From: Neoarius graeffei
Taxonomy: Eukaryota > Chordata > Actinopteri > Siluriformes > Ariidae
DNA length: 64,000 nt
Assembly (NCBI RefSeq): GCF_027579695.1
Contig: NC_083587.1
Location: 46,901,021 to 46,965,020 of the forward strand
Reading direction: 5' to 3'
The notes beneath the pieces are model-generated. The model searched no databases, had not been told where the DNA came from, and worked only from the letters and a program-made list of their open reading frames with translations. Position 1 is the first letter of the stretch. Every line of letters begins with the position of its first letter. The position numbers and the translations under genes are program-made. This document shows, one piece after another, positions 45,215 through 55,014 of this stretch.

Positions 45215-46246
45215 CACTACCGTTCAAAAGTTTGGGGTCACTTTGAAATGTCCTTATTTTTGAAAGAAAAGCACTGTTCTTTTCAATGAAGATCACTTTA
45301 AACTAATCAGAAATCCACTCTATACATTGCTAATGTGGTAAATGACTATTCTAGCTGCAAATGTCTGGTTTTTGGTGCAATATCTCCATAGGTGTATAGA
45401 GGCCCATTTCCAGCAACTCTCACTCCAGTGTTCTAATGGTTTTACCTCAGAAGGCTAAAGGCCTCTGCATGCTCTTGCGACAAGGCTTTCGCAGATAGCT
45501 TTTCGCAGACAGTTGTAATTTATCGTTGAGCGGGGAGTAATAGGCGTGCGCGATGTTATTCACCGCCACAACGCAAAGGGGCGTGAAGTCGCGAAATCGC
45601 TAGGAGTAGTTGGTGGGTGTGGTTAGTGGAGTGTTTATCCTCCGGTTACTTATAATGACTAGAACTGGAGTTGTATAGATGTACGTACTTCCTCACTTCC
45701 TCAATCAACCGCTCTTCGTGCTGCTCCATCTTCGCTCGTGTTTTTAAAAATGGCGGTCGTGAAAACAAACCAAACCGGGAAAGTAGGGAAGCGGAAGTGC
45801 GTGTACAGCGGATGTAGAGTGGACCAATCAGAGCCCTCTTGTCTGCGAGGCTGTCTGCGGTGGTCACAATTTTTGGGAGGTGTGCGCAGAGCGTCTGCGA
45901 AGGTGGGGGGGGCTACGCAGACGCTGTCTGCGACGCTATCTGCGAGGACTGGGTTGTCAGCATAAATTGGCCTTAATGGATGATTAAAAAACCCTTGTAC
46001 AATCATGTTAGCACCGCTGAAAACAGTTGAGCTCTTTAGAGAAGCTATAAAACTGACCTTCCTTTGAGCAGGTTGAGTTTCTGGAGCATCACATTTGTGG
46101 GGTCGATTAAATGCTCAAAATGGCCAGAAAAATGTCTTGACTATATTTTCTATTCATTTTACAACTTATGGTGGTAAATAAAAGTGTGACTTTTCATGGA
46201 AAAACACAAAATTGTCTGGGTGACCCCAAACTTTTGAACGGTAGTG
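45215..46246. mobile_element. Tc1/mariner-type MITE (CACTACCGTTCAAAAG ends)
   Basis: Perfect terminal inverted repeats CACTACCGTTCAAAAGTTTG and inverse, with TA at 45213-45214 and 46247-46248. Without the nested Harbinger MITE it is about 515 bp. Confidence 0.88.
45459..45973. mobile_element. PIF/Harbinger MITE H1, copy 2
   Basis: TAA at 45456-45458 and 45974-45976, ends AGGCCTCTGCATGC / AAATTGGCCT. On the minus strand, starting at 45729, a frame begins MEQHEERLIEEVRKYVHLYN, matching the start of MADF/SANT-like proteins encoded by Harbinger elements. This supports the superfamily call and marks the MITE as a deletion derivative. Confidence 0.88.
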
Positions 46247-46643
46247 TATGTTCTAAGGGTGAACAGTACATACATATACAAGGGTGGCTGTAGCAACTGC
46301 TTTAAGGGGTAAAGAGTTAAAAATAAATAAAAACACACAACAGCAATTTCCTTGTGGGGACCGTCCAAATGTCCCTGTAAGGTTGAAATTCTCATATTTT
46401 ACTATCCTTTTGGGGGCATTTGGTCCTCAGTAGTAAATAAAAACATGCGCGCACGTGTGTGTGTGTGTGAGAGAGAGTGTGAGTAAGTCTAAGTGCGCAG
46501 GCTGAACACTGGAGTGAGTTTGTTTTATTCTGAGAAAGGTGCGCATGATGTAAAAGTGTTTATAAAAGCAGTTTTTGCTCCTGAAATGTTCTGTATATTT
46601 ACCCGTGAGTTCTTGCATTTTACTGGAAAACATCTTTATGAGC

Positions 46644-46985
46644 GGAGCGGCACTGTCACCTCACAGCAAGAAGGTCCTGGGTTCAAGCCCAGTGGCTGAC
46701 GAGGGCCTGTCTGTGCAGAGTTTGCGTGGGTTTCCTCCGGGTGCTCCGGTTTCCCCCACAGTCCAAAGACATGCAGGTTCGGCTAATTGGTGGCTCTAAA
46801 TTGACCGTAGGTGTGAATGTGAGTGTGAATGGTTGTGTGTCTCTATGTATCAGCCCTGTGATGACCTGGAGACTTGTCCAGGGTGTACCCCGCCTCTTGC
46901 CCATAGTCAGCTGGGATAGACTCCAGCTTGCCCGCGACCCTGCACAGGATAAGCGGTTACGGATAATGGATGGATGGATGGACGG
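46644..46985 (+). mobile_element. DANA/Mermaid-type SINE, copy 10 (head-truncated, GGATGGA-tail)
   Basis: 14-bp TSD ACATCTTTATGAGC at 46630-46643 and 46986-46999. Part of the tRNA-like head and some core are missing. The tail TAATGGATGGATGG puts it with copies 4 and 6. Confidence 0.93.
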
Positions 46986-47581
46986 ACATCTTTATGAGCT
47001 GTGTGCCAAAATTATAAAATGAACGCTGCTTTACTTTTTAAATGCAGTGGGGGAATAAAATGGCCACAAAAATAAATTTCTGCTGTGTCCAGCCTTATCC
47101 TTCCTGCTCTGGCCACATACATCTGCATAAAGCAAGCAGATTTGTCCACACCCACTCCATAAAAAGTTGAAAAGTATCCCTTTAAGATACATTTAGAACA
47201 GATCTTTAAAAAAAAAAGTTAGATTAATCGTGAGTTAACTACGGACAATCATGCGATTAATCACGATTAAATACTTGACTTGCTCAACAGCCCTAATGGA
47301 AACACATTTTTAAGGTCCCATGACATGACATGACAAGACAAATAGAAAGTCTACTTTTTGGGAAAAAAAGGAAGAGCGATCTGTAAGAGCTATCGTGAGA
47401 GGAGAAAACCCAGCTTTAAATCACCTAGCATCATTCAACGGAAACACAAACCATTAACAGTTGTGATTTGTCAAAAGTTTTTAAATATCGTGTCTATATT
47501 GCGCAAAACTGTAACGGAAACCCGGTGAATGACCGGAAGCGTTAGGTAAACAAAAAGATTTTCGGTTCCTGACATGATGCC

Positions 47582-47956
47582 GGGCGGCACGGTGGTGTAG
47601 TGGTTAGCGCTGTCGCCTCACAGCAAGAAGGTCCGGGTTCGAGCCCCGTGGCCGGCGAGGGCCTTTCTGTGTGGAGTTTGCATGTTCTCCCCGTGTCCGC
47701 GTGGGTTTCCTCCGGGTGCTCCGGTTTCCCCCACAGTCCAAAGACATGCAGGTTAGGTTAACTGGTGACTCTAAATTGAGCGTAGGTGTGAATGTGAGTG
47801 TGAATGGTTGTCTGTGTCTATGTGTCAGCCCTGTGATGACCTGGCGACTTGTCCAGGGTGTACCCCGCCTTTCGCCCGTAGTCAGCTGGGATAGGCTCCA
47901 GCTTGCCTGCGACCCTGTAGAAGGATAAAGCGGCTAGAGATAATGAGATGAGATGA
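47582..47956 (+). mobile_element. DANA/Mermaid-type SINE, copy 11
   Basis: Full-length head GGGCGGCACGGTGGTGTAG; TSD GACATGATGCC at 47571-47581 and 47957-47967. Short-tail form. Confidence 0.95.
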
Positions 47957-47967
47957 GACATGATGCC

Positions 47968-48261
47968 ATGGGCTGTTCAGAAAATTCAGCGTTTTCTAAA
48001 TGTTACAAAAGCAAAGACTACAAGAACAAGGATGTCCGAAGATTTTCCTAACTCTGATGACATGAACATGATTAGTGCAGAGGCTCATAATCGAAAGTAT
48101 CGGAAGAGGATTCTGTATTGATCATGACTTACTTTGTTTGAACTAATATGATATTTTTCTCCTACTTTTACAAAAAAAATTTGGCCAAAATGGTCAGAGA
48201 GAGACAGATAATACGAGGCCATATCTCAACTTGGATTAATTGACATTGACAGTGAAAGTGT

Positions 48262-48292
<31 letters not shown>

Positions 48293-48765
48293 AGGATGAC
48301 TCTTTCCCTCATTAGACCTTATTATTCCCCATCAGCCTCACCTGTTGGCATCACCTCTCATTACAGTATCCGTGGTGACGCGAGCCGCTACAGCCATGCA
48401 CAGAATCACTGATTGACCCAGACATCGAAATGAAAGTTTGTCTGAAATTGTACTGAGGAATTATCAAGCCCCGTGTGTGTGCGCGCGCGCGTGTGTGTGT
48501 GTGTGTATGAGTGAGTGAGAGATGTAGAAGGAGCTGTTAGAGAGGGAAAGCGAGAACCTAGCCGGAGGGCATGCTTTTTGTCAGGTTTTAATTTCCGTGT
48601 AAAATGTCAGCCGCTGATGGTGTCCGCTGGCTGGCATTAGCATTTCGCCTTAGCCAGCGGCGCTCCGATAACCAGCCCTTATTGAAATATGGAGCCGGTT
48701 CACCATGATAAACCCCCTCCCTTCCAACACCCCCAGTGCCTGCTCTCTGGGGGGGCTACATCACT

Positions 48766-48800
<35 letters not shown>

Positions 48801-49038
48801 CGAACTATGGATGGTCCTTTTTATTTGATAACAGCTAAAATAAGGGGTTGATTGACAAGCCTTGAAAGAAGGAGGCACCTGGTATAGACTCTATTATGCC
48901 TACTTATGGGTCAGGAGGTAAAGTGTGTGTGTGTGTGTCAGTCATCATGGCCGTTTAAGCATGCCGAGCTGGCACAGATGAGAAACAACTGAGCCTTGAC
49001 TACAGAGAGAGAGAGAGGAGAGAGAAAAGAAATCTCAC
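47968..49038 (-). other. G1 intron, low-repeat segment
   Basis: (GT)n runs at 48264-48292, about 48472-48507, 48767-48795 and 48920-48937. Between them, 48530-48760 is balanced in composition and repeat-free (TTTTTGTCAGGTTTTAATTT, TATTGAAATATGGAGCCGG) and could be conserved non-coding DNA. No exon with matching phase was found. Confidence 0.4.
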
Positions 49039-49172
49039 CTCGACCACGTCCCAGTGGTGCGTGAACTGCTCGAGTGGTGTGGAGAACACGCTGAGGGGTG
49101 AGAGGGCTGACGAGGGCAGCAAACCTTCATCATCTGCCTGCTGTAGGGTCCTCAGTCTCTCAGATGAGAAAC
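49039..49172 (-). CDS. G1 internal exon (134 nt)
   Basis: Acceptor CTTTCTGCTTCTCAG ends at 49173; donor GTCGAG|GTGAGA at 49038. The first two bases (GT) complete a Gly codon begun at the end of the exon at 59650. Then come 44 residues starting FSSERLRTLQQADDEGLLPS and ending LEQFTHHWDVVE, in phase 0, matching exon 28959-29039 across a 20-kb intron. The Ser/Pro-rich middle looks like a linker between helical parts. Confidence 0.86.
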
Positions 49173-50020
49173 CTGAGAAGCAGAAAGAGTGAGCAGCCTC
49201 AAACCTGCACTGCTCGACTACCAAATTTAAATATCTTAAGAGTAACTTTTGGGAGCACTGGCATGGTGACGAAAAAAAATGAGACTCTAAAATGTGCAAT
49301 TTTGTGGGGAGGAGGTAACGGTCACAAAAGAAGGACAGCCCAGAGTAGATCGAGGAGACTGGTTCAAGCCGACAGAAGGCTATGGTAACTCAAATAACTA
49401 CTCTTTACAACCGTGTTGAGCAGGAAAGCATCTCAGAAAGCAGAACACATTGATTGAACCTTCAGGTGGATGGACTACAAGAACAGAAGGTCACATCAGG
49501 TTACGTTACTGAGAGCCAAGAGCAGGAACGCAGAGGCCATAGTGAGCACAAGATCACCTAAAACGTTGTCTGATAAATCTCCGTTACTCCTGCAACATGC
49601 TGACGGCTGCACAAATCCATGGAGCCAACTGCCTTGCGTCAACAGTTCACCCTGGTGGGGGTGGTGTAATGTTGTGGGGAATGGGTTCCACTTCATGTTT
49701 GGGCTCCTTAATACCAGTTGAGCACTGTTTGAATGTCACAGCCTTTTTGAGTATCGGTGCATTCCTTTATGGCTACAATTTGCCCATCTCATGAGATCTA
49801 CTTCCAGCCAGTGTTGTGTTCGAGTCACTAAACCTCAAGTCCGAGTCCAGATTTTGAGTTGAGTCCGAGTTGAGTCCACTACGAGTCCGAAAACAAGACT
49901 CCAACTGCACCATTTGACGGTGACTGTTGCTGCCTTTATGTGAAATAGTCTCTGCTACTGTGCTGGACTAACGTTACCACTTGACTGCCCCATTTTAATT
50001 AATAGGCTACAGCTAAAAAG

Positions 50021-50943
50021 TAGTGCTGTCAAAAATGTCGCGTTATTAACGCGTTAACTTGACTCAATTTTAACGGCGATAATTTTTTTAATCGCGAGAT
50101 TAATGCTCTGTGACATGATGTAGGTTTTTCATAAGCTTTTGAAACTGCCAGGAACTTGCAACAGAGACTTTGCTTAGAAAACCGATAGCAGCTAGACTGT
50201 AATGCCACGCCCCGCACAGCCAGAGTCCTCTGCCCCCCCCCCAAGAACAAGCGCGGGCAGGGCACGCTAGTAGAGATGGGATTTATGGCTCTTTGATGGG
50301 ATCCGCATCTTTGTGATCCGTTCTTTGAAAAGAGCCGTTCAAAAGACTGGCTCATTTGGCTCTTTTTAAATATTTATTCAGTTTTAAGAAGACAGCGTCT
50401 AAAGAAGCCAGATCCCTCTGAACTGTAAACTCAATGCTATCCCAGAAATCCTTCCTGTAATATGCAAATTTGGCCGCCTTTGATTGGACAGCGCGACGCA
50501 TCAACAGGCAGAAAGTGTAAAAGTACAAAATGTGTTAAGTGAGCTGAATCAGTAAAGATCAGATTCAATGCAATATTTATCAACGAACAACTTAAACTTA
50601 ATAGTGTACTTTATATTATAATCAAGCATGTCAAGCCTACCGTCACTGTGTAACCTGTCTCTCTGAGTTGTAGACTAACTCAAGCAGTAAATCACTTCAC
50701 TCATGGTTCTTTTGCTAGCCCCGCGCCGGTGCTCGGCTTAGGTTTCACTTTGCAGTGGCTGTGTCAAGACGTGTTATGCTTTGCAATACAAAGCAAGCCT
50801 ATTCACGTTTTTATGCTGATAAGAGAATTACAATGGTTTTTCATGTGACAAAAATGTGCGATTAAATTGCGATTAATCGCGAGTTAACTATGACAGTCGC
50901 GACATTAATCGCGATTAAATATTTTAATTGCTTGACAGCACTA
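50021..50943. mobile_element. hAT non-autonomous element nested in a hAT
   Basis: TIRs TAGTGCTGTCAA on both ends and a perfect 8-bp TSD CTAAAAAG at 50013-50020 and 50944-50951. Subterminal GCGTTAAC and GCGATTAAT motifs. No transposase. Confidence 0.92.
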
Positions 50944-50963
50944 CTAAAAAGCTTGTTCATCGC

Positions 50964-51311
50964 TCAGCAAGCCCTGCCCACTATCAACAGGACAAATAAC
51001 ATGAGAGGGTTAACACTAGCTAGTTCATCGGTCAGCAAGCAAACTCCGCTATCAACAGAGCAATGAACACAGCGTGTCACTTCCTTCTCTGGGTGGAGTC
51101 TTGCCAAATGACGATTGAAGTTCGAGGTCGTCCCCATCGTCTCCTCGATAGTTCTTCTACATATGGAACACATAGCAGTGCATTTTTTTCCCACTGCACA
51201 AGAAGTCTGTATCAGCAAAGCGGACAATCCTAGGGGCTTCTCTCCAGGCATTCTAGCACCATTAACGTTAGTTTGTTCCTGAACATGATGTAGGAACAGG
51301 TGAATGTGCAT
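50964..51311 (-). pseudogene. hAT transposase BED zinc finger fragment
   Basis: 115-codon frame with a BED finger: CTAMCSICRRTIEETMGTTS then NFNRHLARLHPEK, i.e. C-x2-C ... H-x4-H. The catalytic region is missing or replaced by the nested element. Confidence 0.75.
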
Positions 51312-51857
51312 TCTCTTGCATGAAATTAGTATAAAAATTATTGTAGATATAAATACCTTATGCCAAATTATTATGGCATGTTACAAAAAATAAAGAAAAA
51401 GATCCGAGTCTTCATCTCCAGTTTACGAGTCCGAATGCAGTTAATGCACGAGTCCGAGTCATCAGTGCTCAAGTCCAAGTCAAGTCACAAGTCGGACTCG
51501 AGTACTACAAGCCTGCTTCCAAGATGATGAAACATCTTATCAGAAACCACAAGTGGTCTCACATTGCCTCTATGAACATCACCATGTGGACCTCAGGGAG
51601 TGGACCTCAGAGGTTTCCCCAGTCACCAGATCTGAATCCAATAGAGCACATTTTAGGAGGGTGTTAGAAGAGGAGATCTGCAGCAAGTAAGTGATGCAAT
51701 CATATCAACATGAACCAGAAATCCCAAAGGAAGAAGGTCCTTAAAACCTTATGGAAACCAAGCCATGGAGAATGGAGACTGTTTTGAGAGTAAAATTGGG
51801 GTTGGGGGATCACGGGGCGTCCCAAACCAGGATTACAAAATTAATATGGTGAATTAA

Positions 51858-52586
51858 AGGAACAGTCCACCGTATTTCCATAATGAAATATGCTCTTATC
51901 TGAATTGAGACGAGCTGCTCCGTACCTGTCCGAGCTTTGCGCGACCTCCCAGTCAGTCAGACGCGGTCAGACACGCTGTCACTCCTGTTAGCAATGTAGC
52001 TAGGCTCAGCATGGCCAATGGTATTTTTTGGGGCTGTAGTTAGATGCGACCAAACTCTTCCGTGTTTTTCCTGTTTACATAGGTTTATATGACCAGTGAC
52101 ATGAAACAAGTTCAGTTACACAAATTGAAACGTAGCGATTTTCTATGCTATGGAAAGTCCGCACTATAATGACAGGCGCACTAACACCTTCTGCGCGCTT
52201 CGGCAGCGCATTGATACGGAGCTCGGATATCAATGCGCTGCCAAAGCGCGCAGAAGGTGTTAGTACGCCTGTCATTATAGTGCGGACTTTCCATAGCATA
52301 GAAAATCGCTACGTTTCAATTTGTGTAACTGAACTTGTTTCATGTCACTGGTCATATAAACCTATGTAAACAGGAAAAACGCGGAAGAGTTTGGTCGCAT
52401 CTAACTACAGCCCCAAAAAATACCATTGGCCATGCTGAGCCTAGCTACATTGCTAACAGGAGTGACAGCGCGTCTGACCGCGTCTGACTGACTGGGAGGT
52501 CGCGCAAAGCTCGGACAGGTACGGAGCAGCTCGTCTCAATTCAGATAAGAGCATATTTCATTATGGAAATACGGTGGACTGTTCCT
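51858..52586. mobile_element. 729-bp palindromic TTAA-flanked MITE
   Basis: TTAA at 51854-51857 and 52587-52590. The whole element is a near-perfect inverted repeat centred near 52222, with arms of about 360 bp and ends AGGAACAGTCCACCGTATTT. Two mirror-image 74-codon frames are a consequence of the palindrome. Confidence 0.93.
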
Positions 52587-53929
52587 TTAAAAAAAGTGCA
52601 ACCACAACAGTTACTCTACATAGGGTTTTATTTATAAATAACACTAGTCTTATCCTACACAGGGACACTAATTGAATATTATGTAGTTGTGTGTATGACG
52701 TTCCTGTACTCTCTTAGTTCACACTGTATAGCATATAAATGACCGTAATAAGACAAAATGGAACAAGAAGACAGTGTCATCTATATCCCCCGCCCTATAC
52801 ACCAATTATATACCAAGTTTCAAGATATTATTTGTCACATTTTTCAAGTTCTGCTGCAGGAAACCAACCCCACCTCTTTACACCGACCTCAGCAGCCCAT
52901 GGCATAAACCCACCGGACCTTTGGTCCAGGTGAGCTAAAAATTAAATTTTCTCACATTTCTTAGTATCAAAAGGCGCATATACATTACTTAAATCAACAC
53001 ATATACCAACTTTCAAGACCACGCCACTCATAGTTTTCAAGTTCTGCTCCAGAAACAAAACCTACCCCTAAAACTAACCTGAGAGACTAAGTCTGTGTCC
53101 AAAATCACTCATTCGCTCCCTACTCCCTATATAGGGAATTACTATATAGAGGACTATATAGTGAGCTCATTGGTAAAATGAAAAAATGCTTTCGGACACT
53201 AGTCCGTCGAGCTGGTATTTACGTCATTACTGTCGCACAATTAAAAACGTGTCAGATCAGGCGGCTGGTGGGTTTTCAAAATAATAAATACATACGTGTA
53301 TTTTTGTGATAAATCCATATTATACTGAGCGTATTTCCCACATTAATAAATACAAAGTACCTGCATCTTTCAGTTCTTTTAAATCAAGGTTGAATACTTT
53401 CTTCTTTGCCGCTGCCTTTTATTAAATCAAATTTGAGACTTTTAATTTGATTTCTTTCAACACGACCGCAATCATGGATTAAAGCAAAAAAAAAAAAATT
53501 CAGCTGACTGAAAAAAAAAAAGCTCCATGTCGTTGGCCCCTACCACGTCAGCGATGCGTCAAATTTTAAACGCCGTGTTGTCCATTATCCCCTCGGCCCC
53601 TACTTATAGTACATTTACATAATTTTAACAATGACTAAAGCTAAGGCAAGACTTGACCATTGTCATTACTGGCTATAAATGATGAAACATCAAGTTTTCA
53701 GCGCAAAGTGCAAATTTATTTCAACAATACTTTAGTAATGCACAACAGTGGTTAAGAGAAAAGTGCAAGTGCAGTCGAACTTGAACCATGCTTTCAAAAG
53801 AGTGGAACAGAAAGAAAAATAGGAAAATCTGTTGAAATAAAGCCAGGAAACAAGAAAAGTAAAGTGAAAGTTCATTTTTTCTGCTTCTTCGCAGTGAAGC
53901 CAAAGGCATCTAGTTTGGCAACACCTGAT

Positions 53930-54130
53930 GCCTGTTTTTGTTTCTTTTTCCTTGGCAGAGCAGCAGGAGCTTACCATTATTGCCCATTTCATTTCGCCAA
54001 GCCCATCGCCACTTATTCTTTACCGTTTTGTCAATGTCTGACACATCTGTGCCTTCATTTAAAAGAAGCGCGTCCATGCTGGCAAAACCGAAAGTAACCT
54101 GACGCGCTCTTGTGATGGAGATCGAAGGGC
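53930..54130 (-). pseudogene. transposon BED-like protein fragment
   Basis: Minus-strand frame with DVSDIDKTVKNKWRWAWRNE, similar in pattern to NKFRWDWLERTV of 30905-31186. The zinc-finger part after it has decayed. 54160-54245 is a CCCCC/GGGGG-rich stretch. Confidence 0.45.
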
Positions 54131-54534
54131 CTATGTCAGTGGCCTTATACGCAGTACTCGAGTTGAGGGGGGATGTGGGGGGAGGCATCCCCCTTCTGAA
54201 ATAAAAATCTCAAATCATCCCCCTTATAAAACGGCCATCCCCCCCATCACATCCCTTGTGCCATTTTACCAATTAATGTGGAAATTAGCCTACTATTATT
54301 TCAACAAATATTACTACCATTTCAACATTAGAGGCTTTGCGCAGTGATAGCCTACATGTAGCCAGATAAAAAAGACGCATATTTATTTATTCGGCTGCAC
54401 CTCTCATTCACACCAGTACCAGTCAAAAGTTTGGAAACGCCTCTAATTCAGTGGTTTTTCATTATTTTAAAATTTTCTGAATTGTAGATTAATATTAAAG
54501 TCATCGACATTATGAAGAAATATATATGGAATTA

Positions 54535-55014
54535 GGTGATACTTAAACTCCTCCACTCCACGTTCCGACTCTCACCTATGGTCATGAGCTTTGGGTAATG
54601 ACCGAAAGGACAAGATCGCGGATACAAGCGGCCGAAATGAGTTTCCTTCGCAGGGTGGCTGGGCGCTCCCTTAGAGATGGGGTGAGAAGCACAGTCACTC
54701 GGGAGGAGCTCGGAGTAGAGCCGCTGCTGCTCCACATCGAGAGGAACCAGCTGAGGTGGCTCGGGCATCTTTTTCGGATGCCTCCTGGACGCCTCCCTGG
54801 GGAGGTGTTCCAGGCATGTCCCCCCGGGAGGAGGCCCCGGGGAAGACCCAGGACACGCTGGAGGGACTATGTCTCTCGGCTGGCCTGGGAACGCCTCGGT
54901 ATTCTTCCCGAGGAGCTGGCCGAGGTGTCTGGGGAAAGGGAAGTTTGGGCTTCCCTGCTTAGACTGCTGCCTCCGCGACCCGGTCCCGGATAAAGCGGAA
55001 GAAGACGAGACGAG
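54535..55014 (+). mobile_element. 5'-truncated LINE (RTE/Rex3-like?) 3' end
   Basis: Perfect 13-bp TSD ATATATGGAATTA at 54522-54534 and 55015-55027. The coding part 54598-54993 is followed at once by a very short 3' end, GGATAAAGCGGAAGAAGACG, as in RTE-type elements. The clade name is from memory and moderate. Confidence 0.85.
54598..54993 (+). pseudogene. LINE reverse transcriptase C-terminus
   Basis: 131 residues, intact to the stop: MTERTRSRIQAAEMSFLRRV, then GHLFRMPPGRLPGEVF and GRRPRGRPRTRWRDYVSRLA, ending LLRLLPPRPGPG. The G-H-x-x-R-M-P and R-R-x-R-G-R-P-x-x-R-W patterns are typical of non-LTR RT C-termini. The enzymatic palm domain is not included, so it is only a tail fragment. The open frame implies a recent insertion. 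Confidence 0.88.

Larger units (their letters stand above)
45143..46316. mobile_element. TTAA-flanked TIR element
   Basis: TTAA at 45139-45142 and 46317-46320. TIRs CTCTTTACCCC / GGGGTAAAGAG. TTAA duplications point to Kolobok or piggyBac-like transposition. Its centre is occupied by the MITE 45215-46246. Confidence 0.75.
45012..46450. mobile_element. outer repeat of a four-layer insertion stack
   Basis: The CTATCCTTGTGAGGACC block at the left and CTTGTGGGGACCGTCC / ACTATCCTTTTGGGGGCATT blocks at the right belong to one dispersed repeat interrupted by 45143-46316. Borders approximate. Confidence 0.5.
43462..47295. mobile_element. hAT element expanded by nested insertions
   Basis: Outer 8-bp TSD ATGGAAAC is perfect at 43454-43461 and 47296-47303. 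The right end inverted reads TAGGGCTGTTGAGCAAG and the left end TATGGATGCAGAAG; subterminal GCGTTAACGC / GATTAATC motifs resemble 50021-50943. It encloses a pogo-like element, a four-layer insertion stack and SINE copy 10. No transposase recognised. Confidence 0.82.
49809..51515 (-). mobile_element. hAT element with BED-finger ORF
   Basis: TIRs CAGTGTTGTGTTCGAGTC and CAGGCTTGTAGTACTCGAG (inverted); 8-bp TSD CTTCCAGC / CTTCCAAG at 49801-49808 and 51516-51523. Repeated 'gagtccgagt' subterminal motifs. It contains a smaller hAT at 50021-50943. Confidence 0.88.
49190..51850 (+). mobile_element. decayed Tc1-like transposon interrupted by two nested hATs
   Basis: Plus-strand relics include VHPGGGGVMLWGMGSTSC at about 49640-49690 and a late block with CCCCAGTCACCAGATCTGAA (decayed P-Q-S-P-D-L-N-P catalytic region) near 51618-51637. 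Between them, a hAT inserted at 49809. Outer borders uncertain. Confidence 0.7.

Noticed and set aside
52075..52369. Two similar 74-codon genes on opposite strands
   Set aside because: Both are mirror images produced by the 729-bp palindrome.
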